Assembly: GCA_964631745.1 (NCBI GenBank) | Contig: CAZVWV010000011.1 | Span: forward strand, 1-41,406 | Source: CAZVWV01 sp964631745 | Lineage (GTDB): Bacteria; Bdellovibrionota_C; UBA2361; JBGSMV01 | Direction of reading: 5' to 3' | Length of the DNA stretch: 41,406 nucleotides | In this document: in pieces, positions 24,402 through 32,835 of the stretch | Layout of the letters: the number at the start of each line of letters is the position of its first letter | Position numbering within the stretch: position 1 is the first letter of the stretch | The notes under the pieces: generated by a model | Databases searched by the model: none | Seen by the model: the letters and a program-made list of their open reading frames with translations, nothing else | What the model was told of the DNA's origin: nothing | Made by a program: the position numbers and the translations under genes

Positions 24402-26687
24402 CTAAAACGGCGCGCCAAAAGAGAAATTCGTTACAACTCCGCGCTCGCCATCTTGCCGATCGATGGGGTAACCAAACTCAATGCGAATCGGACCAATGGG
24501 CGAGCCCCATCTTATTCCGTACCCCCAAGCTTTACGTAAATCATCAAGCTTTAGCGTTTGATTATCGTCAAAGGCTTGTCCAATGTCATAGAACAAAACT
24601 CCACGTAACCCGGCGGAATTCACGAGGGGGAAAATTATTTCCGTATTGTTTACAAGCTGTTTACTACCCCCAAATTCGTGACCCTTGGTATCCTGGGGGC
24701 CTAAGCTGCGATTTCGATAACCGCGCACGGAATTAATGCCGCCGGGAAAGAAACGTCTAAACAAAGGCAGCGGATCTCCGTTAAAAGATTTTCCGTAGCC
24801 GAATTTCGTACGCCATGAAAATACAAAGTCTCCAAACCCTAGGTCAAATAAGGGCTCATAAAGGCTCTGGCGCGCCTCTCCTAAATAGTAGCGCTCATCG
24901 CCGCCCAACCCAGTAAGCTCAACGGCAACTTCCTGCAACGAACCTTTAGTCGGATCGAAGGGATGGTTGAGGGTGTTACGCGTAATACTTGGAGTTATGC
25001 CGGATGCGGTACTATTACCCTCCGAATCAATTACAAGCTGCGCAGCATTATCTTGGTCAACATTACTGATATCAACCGCCAAGGCCTCGTACTTAAGAGA
25101 GGCATTTATGTCCTCTGCGGATTCACCAAAAAGCTCTTCTAGCGGGTAGCCTGCGGTTAGTGATCCACCAGTCAACTCACGATCGAAGTCGGAGAATTCG
25201 CGCACCGTTCGGTAAAGGTCTGCGCCCAGCGAGAGGTGGGTATCGTCAAATCTCCGGTCGGTAACCGATAATATAATGTTCTCTCTCTTGGAACCGATAT
25301 CAAAATTAATCGAGGCGTTCCTACCGGTTCCGAATAAGTTGTTCTCACTCACACGCGCATTAAAGAGCATGCCATCTGAGGTTGAATACCCGGCGCCCGC
25401 GCTGAATTGGCCCGTGGAAGCTTCTCGTACGTTTACATTTAAATTAACCTCGTCTTCCTTTTGGGCGGGCTCCATATTCACGGTAGCCTCCTCGAAATAT
25501 CCCAGCCGCTGTAGTAATTCCTGGCTGCGGCGCATCTTTGTGCTTGAGTAAGTATCCTGCTCGCTAAGTTTTAGTTCTCTGCGGATGACGTTGTCGTAAG
25601 TCCTGGTATTGCCTTTAATATTAATCTTTCCTACTTTGACCTGCCGCCCCTTACTGACCGCATACGATATGTCCACAAGGCCCGCTTCTCGATTTAGGCT
25701 TGTATTGGGGACCACGTTAACAAAAGCGAAACCTTGGTCGGCGAACTTATCACTGATTTTGAAAGAATCGTCTCGTAAAGTCCCCGCGGAAAAATACTCG
25801 CCCTTAGCAGCCTTCGTGCCCTCCAGGGTTTTTTGCTGATCCTGCTCAATCAGATCGCCACTAACAACTATGTCGCCAAATTTGTAGCGCTTCCCCTCAT
25901 TTACCGAAAAAGTTATATAAATACCATCTTCATTACGCTCGATGTTGGGGTCGCCCACATTGCCCTCTACAAAGCCCTGATCGAGAAAATATTGCCTTAA
26001 CAACAATTTGTCGTTGTCCAAGACATCTTTGTTAAGCCGGCCGGACCCTAGCAGCCAGGAGTTCCACCATTTGTATCTTTTAGTTTCCATGGCGGAGCGT
26101 AAGTCACCATCATCCACGTCAGAGAGCCCCTGAAAATTTATCTTCCTAATTTTTACGCGCTGGCCTTCCTGCACCGTAAAGGTTAGGTCGACCTGGCCGT
26201 CTGCAATTGGACTAACAGCGTATTCAAAGGAGGCGTCATAAAATCCGTCTTTCTGATAGTAAGAGACTGCGCTTCGAATTAGCGCCTCAATTTTGGTTTT
26301 GTCTAGGAAGCGCTTCTGCCCAAAATTAAAAATCTTTGCCAGGTCCTCCTCGGAGATCTTATCGTTGCCCTTGATAAATACCTTTCGGACTATCGGTTTC
26401 TCAATTAGAGAATACTTGACATAGGTCTTACCGGCATTTGAGATGACCGAGGCCTCTACCTGATCGAAGAACTCGGTGCGATATAGGTTCTTAACCTCTT
26501 CTGATATGGCTTGATCGCTGAGCTCTCCCGTTGGGTGCTTTAACTGCAATTTTATAGCGTCGGTATCTATATTTCTGTTGCCCTCGATCAGTACGCCATC
26601 GATTCGATAGACGTCGGCTCGCGACGAAACAGATAAAATATTGAGTAGTGCAAAGAATAGTACTGCTATGTGCTTGAACTTAATCAT
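24402..26687 (-). CDS. bamA: Outer-membrane protein assembly factor BamA
   Basis: BamA is the essential Omp85 insertase of the BAM complex. The 761-aa precursor has a signal peptide (HIAVLFFALLNILSVSSRA), five POTRA repeats over about residues 25-345 (recurring patterns such as IDGVLIEGNRNIDTDAI, VRKVFIKGNDKI, VKIRKINFQGL and VKVGKINIKGNTRTYDNVI), and a C-terminal 16-strand barrel with the VRGYRNRSLGP loop-6 motif and terminal aromatic strand ending GAPF. Length fits the family. It follows lolD and precedes the dehydrogenase and skp. Confidence 0.96.
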   Translation of the reverse strand: MIKFKHIAVLFFALLNILSVSSRADVYRIDGVLIEGNRNIDTDAIKLQLKHPTGELSDQAISEEVKNLYRTEFFDQVEASVISNAGKTYVKYSLIEKPIVRKVFIKGNDKISEEDLAKIFNFGQKRFLDKTKIEALIRSAVSYYQKDGFYDASFEYAVSPIADGQVDLTFTVQEGQRVKIRKINFQGLSDVDDGDLRSAMETKRYKWWNSWLLGSGRLNKDVLDNDKLLLRQYFLDQGFVEGNVGDPNIERNEDGIYITFSVNEGKRYKFGDIVVSGDLIEQDQQKTLEGTKAAKGEYFSAGTLRDDSFKISDKFADQGFAFVNVVPNTSLNREAGLVDISYAVSKGRQVKVGKINIKGNTRTYDNVIRRELKLSEQDTYSSTKMRRSQELLQRLGYFEEATVNMEPAQKEDEVNLNVNVREASTGQFSAGAGYSTSDGMLFNARVSENNLFGTGRNASINFDIGSKRENIILSVTDRRFDDTHLSLGADLYRTVREFSDFDRELTGGSLTAGYPLEELFGESAEDINASLKYEALAVDISNVDQDNAAQLVIDSEGNSTASGITPSITRNTLNHPFDPTKGSLQEVAVELTGLGGDERYYLGEARQSLYEPLFDLGFGDFVFSWRTKFGYGKSFNGDPLPLFRRFFPGGINSVRGYRNRSLGPQDTKGHEFGGSKQLVNNTEIIFPLVNSAGLRGVLFYDIGQAFDDNQTLKLDDLRKAWGYGIRWGSPIGPIRIEFGYPIDRQDGERGVVTNFSFGAPF

Positions 26688-26766
26688 AAAATATCCCTAA
26701 CACTGACCTAAATCGCAAAAATGAGCAAGCCCTATGAGCAAGTCCTGTGTCATTCCCAAGGAATTA

Positions 26767-27453
26767 CTACTTTGCCTTCGGGAGCGGACGCAGCGCCCCG
26801 CCCGGAGACATCTCATAAACTGCGTCCAGCACGCTCGCTAGTTCAGGATTGTGCGTGACAATTACCATCAAGTTAGCCTGCTCGCGATTAATTTCAAGCA
26901 GCATCTCCTGCACCTCACGCGCTGTTTTAATGTCTAAATTGCCGGTGGGCTCGTCGGCCAAGAGCACATCTGGTCGTCCAACCAGCGCCCGCGCGATAGC
27001 CACGCGCTGCTGTTCGCCGCCGGAAAGCTCTGAAGGTCTATGGGTGAGGCGCTGGGCCAGCCCCACACGCACCAAAATTTTTTCAGCCTTAGATGAAGCT
27101 TCTTCTTCGCTCGCTCCCCCGATAATCAACGACAACGACACATTTTCCAGCGCTGAAAATTCCGGCAAGAGATGATGAAACTGAAATACAAAGCCGACAT
27201 GCTTAGCTCTAAACTCCGAGAGCTTCTCGGACGAAAGTTTGGTAATTTCCAATCCTCCGAAATCTATACTGCCAGAGGTGGCAGAGTCTAAGCCCCCCAA
27301 AATATGTAGTAGGGTTGATTTACCGGTACCGGACCGACCCACAACCCCTACCACACCGCCTTCGGGGAGATCCCAACTGAGATTATCAAGCACAGTCAGC
27401 TCGCGCCCGGCATCCTGGTAAGTCTTTCTTAAGTTTTGGATACGGATCTTCAC
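26767..27453 (-). CDS. lolD: Lipoprotein-releasing ABC ATPase LolD
   Basis: LolD energises extraction of outer-membrane lipoproteins from the inner membrane to LolA. The 228-aa ATPase has Walker A GRSGTGKS (39-46), the LolD-typical QFHHLLPEFSALENV (91-105), signature LSGGEQQRVAIARAL (143-157) and Walker B VLLADEPTGNLD. It starts with GTG at 27453 and lies 36 bp after the LolC/E-type permease gene, together making the transporter. Confidence 0.95.
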   Translation of the reverse strand: MKIRIQNLRKTYQDAGRELTVLDNLSWDLPEGGVVGVVGRSGTGKSTLLHILGGLDSATSGSIDFGGLEITKLSSEKLSEFRAKHVGFVFQFHHLLPEFSALENVSLSLIIGGASEEEASSKAEKILVRVGLAQRLTHRPSELSGGEQQRVAIARALVGRPDVLLADEPTGNLDIKTAREVQEMLLEINREQANLMVIVTHNPELASVLDAVYEMSPGGALRPLPKAK

Positions 27454-27489
27454 ATGAACCTTAAACGATAAACCCGGAATGCTTCACCT

Positions 27490-28755
27490 CTATTCATACC
27501 TTAGAACCTCCGCCGGGTTCATGGCCGCAGCTCTCTTAGAGGGATAGATCGTGGCAAGGCGACAAATTAGAAATGAGATCAGCCCAATAATTAAAAAGTT
27601 TTCCGGTTCCATTCGCACAGGCAACGTCGCCACCGGAAAAATTCTGGGATCGATCGGAAATCCCCAAGTCTTGAGCGCCAGACATCCCAAGTAACCCAAC
27701 AATAAACCGGCCAAGGTACCACCAGCGCCGATCACAGTTCCCAATATGACGAAGATTCGTTCGATGGCCTTGGTGGACGCTCCCATAGTGCGCAGGATGG
27801 CGATGTCCTTCCGTTTCTCAAGCACAATCATGATTAAGGTCGTGATGATGGAAAAGCTAGCCATTACTATAATCAGTAACAGCACTAGAAAATAAACACG
27901 CTTCTCAAGCGCCATGGCGTCCCAGAGGGGCTTGTTTACCTCGGTCCAATCTTGGGCATAAAATCCGCTCTGCACGCCGCCGAGTTTCTCCATAATTAGC
28001 TGGGCAACTTTGGGCGACTCGAAGATATTTTCCACGCGCACCTCAAACCCGCTAACGGCATCCCCCATTCTAAAAAAGCGCTGAGCCTCCTCTAAACTTA
28101 CGTACGCCAAACCGCTCTCGTATTCGACAAGTCCGGAGCTGTAAATTCCGCTCACCACAAAACGGCGAAAACGAGGGACCAATCCAAAGGGGGTAGAACC
28201 CACTTGCGGAGACAAAAGCGAGAGGGGCGTGCCCGAAAGTAACAGAGCCGAGCGTGCCAGCTCCTTTCCAACTACAATTCCCGGCAAGACGGTTTCGCCC
28301 CCCCCTTCCTCGCGAGCAATCGCTTGCGGATGAAAGAGCTCTTCAATCTTACTACCGGGCTCCAAATAACTCTCAAGTTGCTTAGAAGAAGCGCTGCCCG
28401 GTTCGAGGCCGCGCACTAAAATACCGGTGGCGCCGCTCTCGGAACGAATTAAGGCCTGATGGTATGTAAAGGCTGAAGATGAAACCACGCCTGGGACAAT
28501 CGAGATTTGGGCCTGAACGTCTCTCCAGCTCTCGACCTTGTCGCCCAGCTTCTTAACGACTATGTGGGAATTAGTGTTAATTATCTTATCTCTTAGCTCA
28601 TGCTCAAACCCAGTCATGACCGAGATAACGATATTAAGGACAGCCACCCCGATGGCTACACCAAGAACCGAGATTACACTAATGATACTTATGAAGGCTT
28701 CGGAGCGTTTTGACCACAAATAACGAAGTGCAATTTTCTTGGAAAAGGTAAACAC
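27490..28755 (-). CDS. lolC: Lipoprotein-releasing permease LolC/LolE
   Basis: The 421-aa permease has an N-terminal membrane segment (AFISIISVISVLGVAIGVAV, about 19-38), a large periplasmic MacB-PCD domain (about 45-270), and three C-terminal membrane segments (about 282-305, 325-350, 380-400) of the FtsX type. Only one LolC/E gene is present, so it likely works as a homodimer (LolF-like use) with LolD, as in many non-enteric bacteria; that is inference. It starts at GTG 28755, 8 bp after lysS ends, and a run of eight C (plus strand, about 28298-28305) lies within it. Confidence 0.92.
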   Translation of the reverse strand: MFTFSKKIALRYLWSKRSEAFISIISVISVLGVAIGVAVLNIVISVMTGFEHELRDKIINTNSHIVVKKLGDKVESWRDVQAQISIVPGVVSSSAFTYHQALIRSESGATGILVRGLEPGSASSKQLESYLEPGSKIEELFHPQAIAREEGGGETVLPGIVVGKELARSALLLSGTPLSLLSPQVGSTPFGLVPRFRRFVVSGIYSSGLVEYESGLAYVSLEEAQRFFRMGDAVSGFEVRVENIFESPKVAQLIMEKLGGVQSGFYAQDWTEVNKPLWDAMALEKRVYFLVLLLIIVMASFSIITTLIMIVLEKRKDIAILRTMGASTKAIERIFVILGTVIGAGGTLAGLLLGYLGCLALKTWGFPIDPRIFPVATLPVRMEPENFLIIGLISFLICRLATIYPSKRAAAMNPAEVLRYE

Positions 28756-28763
28756 GCTTCGAT

Positions 28764-30230
28764 TTATTCTCCGGGCTTAAGCTGAGGAAAGAGTAAAACT
28801 TCTCGAATTGTGGGCGAGTTTGTCAATAACATCACCAGTCGATCTATTCCGATGCCCTCGCCTCCCGTAGGCGGCAATCCGTATTCGATGGCCCGCAAGA
28901 AGTCCTCTTCGATATCATGCGCTTCTTCATCGCCACCGGCTTTACGCTTGGCTTGGGCTTCAAAGCGTTCACGTTGATCGATGGGATCGTTCAGTTCGGA
29001 GAAAGCGTTTGCTATCTCCATGCCTGAGATTATTAATTCAAAGCGATCGGTGATCTTCGAATCGTGATCGCACTTCCGAGCAAGCGGCGAGATCGAATAG
29101 GGATGGTGAATAATAAATGTGGGATTAATTAATTTTGGCTCTACTAAATCCCCCCACAATGCTTCTAACGATCGACCCCAATCCTCGGGTTCGTCCAGCT
29201 CTACCTTGAAACTTTGGGCCGCTTTCTGTACCCCTTCTAAGGTATCCAGATCAAAGCTCTTGGGCACTCCCGCTATTTCCCAGATCGAATCCCGCATACT
29301 AATGCGCGGCCAGGGCGGGGTGAAGTCTATGTCTTGCTCTCCGTAGCGCACTTTGAGGCCGCCGGTTATATCTTTGACCAATCCCAAGATTAAATCTTCG
29401 GTTAAGGTCATCAGGGTTTGAAAGTTAGCAAAGGCTTCATAAAACTCAAGCGAGGTAAACTCGGGATTGTGTTTTTTGGAGACCCCCTCGTTTCTAAAAA
29501 TTCGGCCGATTTCGTAAACTCGCTCCAACCCCCCAACTATTAACTTCTTTAGCGGAAGCTCGGTAGCGACACGAAGATACATATCTTCACCTAAAGAATT
29601 GTGGTGCGTCTTAAAAGGTTTGGCATCGGCACCACCGGGAATGTATTGCAGCACCGGCGTTTCAACCTCTACATATCCACGTGAGTCCAAAAATCGTCGA
29701 ATCGAGCTGATAATTTTAGCGCGCGATCGGAAGATATCACGCACATCCGGATTTGCAATTAGATCCACATAGCGTCTGCGATAGCGCAGTTCAATATCTG
29801 AAAGACCATGCCACTTTTCGGGAAGCGGGATAAGAGATTTCGTCAAAAGACGTTGGCTTTCAACGTGCAAGCTTTTCTCACCGGTCTTGGTAACAAAGGC
29901 GTAGCCCGTGGCTTCGATAATGTCCCCGATATCATACTCTTTGAATTTTTCGAAAGATTCGGGCCCAACTGCATCTTGCTTTACGTAAAGCTGAATTTTA
30001 CCAGCGCCATCCAGTATATGCACAAACGAGGCTTTGCCCATTAGGCGCATCTGAACGATTCTCCCAGCCACACTAAATCTCTTAGCGCTAGCGGGCTCAT
30101 CAACTTGTGCTTCTAAAACTTGCCGACTGGAGGCCAAAGCTTTGATGTCATTCGGAAATGAAAAGCCCTTAGATCGCAGGGTCTGTAATTTTTCTATTCT
30201 GACTAGTTCCTGTTCGTTGCGTTCTACCAT
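28764..30230 (-). CDS. lysS: Lysyl-tRNA synthetase, class II
   Basis: This 488-aa cytoplasmic enzyme charges tRNA-Lys. The N-terminal OB-fold (about 50-150, with FSVAGRIVQMRLMGKASFVH) binds the anticodon; the class II core has motif 1 (FLDSRGYVEVETPVL), motif 2 (RVYEIGRIFRNEGVSKKHNPEF in part) and motif 3 (GEGIGIDRLVMLL). Length and motifs match the bacterial class II LysRS. It leads the lysS-lolC-lolD cluster, an arrangement found in several Deltaproteobacteria-like lineages. Confidence 0.96.
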   Translation of the reverse strand: MVERNEQELVRIEKLQTLRSKGFSFPNDIKALASSRQVLEAQVDEPASAKRFSVAGRIVQMRLMGKASFVHILDGAGKIQLYVKQDAVGPESFEKFKEYDIGDIIEATGYAFVTKTGEKSLHVESQRLLTKSLIPLPEKWHGLSDIELRYRRRYVDLIANPDVRDIFRSRAKIISSIRRFLDSRGYVEVETPVLQYIPGGADAKPFKTHHNSLGEDMYLRVATELPLKKLIVGGLERVYEIGRIFRNEGVSKKHNPEFTSLEFYEAFANFQTLMTLTEDLILGLVKDITGGLKVRYGEQDIDFTPPWPRISMRDSIWEIAGVPKSFDLDTLEGVQKAAQSFKVELDEPEDWGRSLEALWGDLVEPKLINPTFIIHHPYSISPLARKCDHDSKITDRFELIISGMEIANAFSELNDPIDQRERFEAQAKRKAGGDEEAHDIEEDFLRAIEYGLPPTGGEGIGIDRLVMLLTNSPTIREVLLFPQLKPGE

Positions 30231-30317
30231 AAATTATTCCCTGAATTTATTAGATTTTTGGCGGCAATACAAGCACAGGGCACTGCTGTCCGGTAAAACA
30301 TTGCAATTTCGGTCTTT

Positions 30318-30405
30318 ATCCACAGAGGCCACGGGGAATACGGAGAAAACATTGAGGATTTCTCTCTCAGTGATCTCCGTGTTCTCCGTGGTTAAATTCA
30401 AATCG
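30318..30405. repeat. Dispersed CACGGAG-type palindromic repeat, copy 3 (diverged)
   Basis: ATCCACAGAGGCCACGGGG and TCCGTGTTCTCCGTGGTT form the arms of an imperfect inverted repeat around about 40 bp containing CTCTCAGTGATCTCC. It belongs to the same family as the copies at 1-85 and 7979-8107 but differs at many positions. It lies between lysS and the hydrolase gene. A 62-aa open frame through it (reading TTENTEITE) is a by-product of the repeat. Confidence 0.65.
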
Positions 30406-30428
30406 CGGCAACAGCATGACAATCAGAC

Positions 30429-31595
30429 TCAGTTGCGCTGCTGGTGCAGCCCCTGCAGGAACTTTATGACCTCTTCGAAGGCCTCGCGCCGTTTAATTTG
30501 GGCTGCGTGCCCGCCACCGAACCAGGCCATTTTGGGGCGCCCCCAATGGTCCCACAGCAGTTTTGGCTGCCGCGGAGGCACAACTTGGTCGCCGATTCCG
30601 GCCACAATAAACAACCTACTTCGTTCAACCTTCAAGGAATGTGTTAGTGGGCTGTGAATCCAATAGGCCCGGCTGAGAAGTTCCGGCGTAAGCCCCTGCG
30701 ACTTTAGCTGCTCGATCTCTGGCAAGTTACGAAGAATCGACCAGGCCATCTCGGCCATGTTGCAAACCGGCACAATCGGGAGACAAAAATCTAAGTTGTC
30801 TAGTCCGGCCCAGAGCGCGCCGACATAAGCGCCAAGGCTCATCCCAAGGCAGCCAACCCTTGCTTGCGGCTTTTCATTTGTCGCTTTCCCGATAAGGTAG
30901 AGCGTCAACTCTCGCAGATCTGAAATGATCTGCCCCATCGCTTCGTTAGTGCGAGCTAAGTTGGTGCTGGGAAAGAGCGGCGCTTGGCTTTTCTTTGGTT
31001 TTCGACGGCCGTGAAATGGCAGCTCTACAAGGGCCACATCGTATCCCAGCTGATAAAAGACGCCCGGCAAAAACGCCAATGAGTTTAGGCGTTGGTCACC
31101 CATGCTCCAACCATGAATCGCCACTATAGTTGCGATATTGCCATCGCCATGCCGCCAAAGTCTGGCGTGGGCCGTGCCGTTTTCCGACACGGCTTCAAAA
31201 TCAGCTTGACTCGCCGTATTTCTAACCTGATAGGCGCTCTTAAAGGCAAGATCCACGATCTCGCCATCTTTGAGGCCATGCACAAAAGTCTCCTGAACCT
31301 TGGGAAGCTCGCTTGGCTTAACAAAAAAGCTATCGGGATCTTTAGACCAAATCTCTTGTGTGTAAAATTCAGCCGCACTTTGCGCTTCGGACGGCTCGAT
31401 TGCTTCAACTTTGGTGCGATCAGAGAGAGCTGAGAACTGATCAGAAACCGCGGCTAAAGCCTTATCAAGATCCTCCCCACCGACGAAGGTGAGTCTTTCA
31501 AAGTTGCTCAATCTAGACTCTTTGGGGCTATCGATGGCGCAGTAATCCGAGTGTCCTGCGGCCTGATTATCTTTCTTGGTTGGGGGTGATCCCAC
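30429..31595 (-). CDS. Alpha/beta hydrolase
   Basis: This 388-aa protein has an alpha/beta-hydrolase core from about residue 150. The oxyanion-hole motif IHGWS (160-164) precedes the nucleophile elbow GMSLGAY with Ser253; Asp336 (GIGDQVV) and His363 (GGHAA) can complete the triad. The N-terminal ~120 residues are an extra region of unknown role with no signal peptide, so the enzyme should be cytoplasmic. It resembles abhydrolase_18-like esterases in layout, but the substrate is unknown. It starts with GTG at 31595 and has no obvious operon partner. Confidence 0.78.
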   Translation of the reverse strand: MGSPPTKKDNQAAGHSDYCAIDSPKESRLSNFERLTFVGGEDLDKALAAVSDQFSALSDRTKVEAIEPSEAQSAAEFYTQEIWSKDPDSFFVKPSELPKVQETFVHGLKDGEIVDLAFKSAYQVRNTASQADFEAVSENGTAHARLWRHGDGNIATIVAIHGWSMGDQRLNSLAFLPGVFYQLGYDVALVELPFHGRRKPKKSQAPLFPSTNLARTNEAMGQIISDLRELTLYLIGKATNEKPQARVGCLGMSLGAYVGALWAGLDNLDFCLPIVPVCNMAEMAWSILRNLPEIEQLKSQGLTPELLSRAYWIHSPLTHSLKVERSRLFIVAGIGDQVVPPRQPKLLWDHWGRPKMAWFGGGHAAQIKRREAFEEVIKFLQGLHQQRN

Positions 31596-31645
31596 GTAAA
31601 TGCCTTTGCCTGTTCAAATGCGATTTTAAAATTTATTAATGAACC

Positions 31646-31792
31646 TGCTCAAAAACCCGGGGCGAAGTGCCAGCAGGTGGTGGCTCCGCCCAAAAGAGCA
31701 GCGCCACTATGCACACCGGCCGACGAGTCGTCGGCGCTACCTAATATTCGTCTTCCAATCCACGCTTGCACTTCGCCCGGGATTTTTGAGCA
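31646..31792. mobile_element. MITE-like 147-bp element with 25-bp terminal inverted repeats
   Basis: A left arm beginning TGCTCAAAAACCCGGGG (31646-31670) is matched in inverted orientation by GCACTTCGCCCGGGATTTTT (31768-31792 in full), 25 nt each with about two mismatches. The inside holds the GGTGGCT hairpin repeat (31677-31740). TTATTAAT occurs on both outer flanks (about 31633-31640 and 31798-31805), though not directly against the arms. No transposase is encoded. It may be a small non-autonomous element or simply a long hairpin between genes. Confidence 0.5.
31677..31740. repeat. GGTGGCT hairpin repeat, copy 2
   Basis: GGTGGTGGCTCCGCCC followed by GCAGCGCCACTATGCAC and ACCGGCCGACGAGTCGTCGG matches 6318-6380 with a few changes. 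The hairpin GCCGACGA/TCGTCGGC (31719-31735) is identical to that of the first unit there. It lies within the inverted-repeat element 31646-31792. Confidence 0.7.
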
Positions 31793-31856
31793 ATTACTTA
31801 TTAATCATAGTATGATGATATCACTGAACAGCGCACCTCCAAAGATCGAACTGCAA

Positions 31857-32177
31857 TCAAGATTGCTTCCAATTCTGCGCCAAGCTGTCCAAAGCGTTTT
31901 GTTTCGACAAGCCTTGCACGAGCACTACTTTCCGCCGCCCGCGTTCACCGCTCAGGAGACGCAGGTTAGCTTTAGGAATGGAAAACAGCGCCGCAAGAAA
32001 GTCCTTAAGGGCCTTATTCGCGGCGCCATCTACCGGAGGCGCTTTAATGCTCACTTTTAGGCGCCCATCATGCTCCCCAACAACTTGGTTGCGAGAAGCG
32101 CGCGGCGAGAGCAAGACAGAGATGGCGAGACCATTTGAAGTCTCTTTAAGACAGCGCTCAAAGATTGAAGGTCTCAT
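31857..32177 (-). CDS. YggU/DUF167 family protein
   Basis: The 106-aa protein matches the small YggU family, of unknown biochemical role: LAISVLLSPRASRNQVVGEH, LKVSIKAPPVDGAANKAL and LLSGERGRRKVVLV are the three diagnostic blocks. It is complete in length and starts at ATG 32177, 7 bp after the end of yceI, so the two are probably co-transcribed. Confidence 0.88.
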   Translation of the reverse strand: MRPSIFERCLKETSNGLAISVLLSPRASRNQVVGEHDGRLKVSIKAPPVDGAANKALKDFLAALFSIPKANLRLLSGERGRRKVVLVQGLSKQNALDSLAQNWKQS

Positions 32178-32184
32178 GCCATCG

Positions 32185-32772
32185 TCAGCTTTGCTTGACA
32201 GCCTCGATCTCTATATTTATGGCGATGTCATCACCAACTAAAAGCCCGCCAGTCTCTAAGACTTTGTTCCATGTCAGCCCGAAATCTTTCCGATTTATTT
32301 TAGTTACAGCACTAAAAGCGGCCCGCTCATTACCCCAGGGGTCCTTAGCAGCGCCGCCATACTGAACATCTAAAGTCACAGACTTTGTTACCCCCGCTAT
32401 ACTCAAATCCCCCGTTGCCTTAAACTCAGTTGGCGAGATTGGCTCGACTTTAGTGGTTTTAAAAGTGATCTCCGGGAATTTGGTAGCGTTCAAGAAATCC
32501 GGGTTCCTTAAATGATCGTCCCGTTTTTTCTGCTCGGTGTTTACGCTAACGGCGCTAATCTTAGCCTGCGCTTTAGATTCGGCTACCTGGTTCGGCTCAA
32601 AATTGAAATTCCCCTCGAAACTCGTAAATTTTCCGGTCACTGAAGAGATAGCCAGATGTTTAACCTTGAAGCCGACAGTACTGTGATCGGCATCGATCTT
32701 ATAATTTGCGGCAAAAGATGGCGTCGAGAAAAGCAGCATGGCGCCCAAGAGAAAAGATCGCGGCTTAAGCAT
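32185..32772 (-). CDS. YceI-family periplasmic lipid-binding protein
   Basis: YceI proteins are secreted lipocalin-like barrels that bind isoprenoid lipids. This 195-aa protein has a signal peptide (FLLGAMLLFSTPSFA), then YKIDADHSTVGFKVKHLAIS, a family hallmark, DDHLRNPDFLNATKFPEITF and a C-terminal DDIAINIEIEA strand. The start ATG has a good GGAGGA site. It precedes yggU. Role in this organism is not known. Confidence 0.92.
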   Translation of the reverse strand: MLKPRSFLLGAMLLFSTPSFAANYKIDADHSTVGFKVKHLAISSVTGKFTSFEGNFNFEPNQVAESKAQAKISAVSVNTEQKKRDDHLRNPDFLNATKFPEITFKTTKVEPISPTEFKATGDLSIAGVTKSVTLDVQYGGAAKDPWGNERAAFSAVTKINRKDFGLTWNKVLETGGLLVGDDIAINIEIEAVKQS

Positions 32773-32835
32773 AGTTCCTCCAAATGTTTAATAAACCTGT
32801 CAGAATATGCCCCGAAATCTGGCTAGAGCGCAAGT

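Noticed and set aside
30234..30422. Minus-strand 62-codon open frame
   Set aside because: It reads through the CACGGAG repeat copy 3; the TTENTEITE-like text is a known by-product of such repeats.
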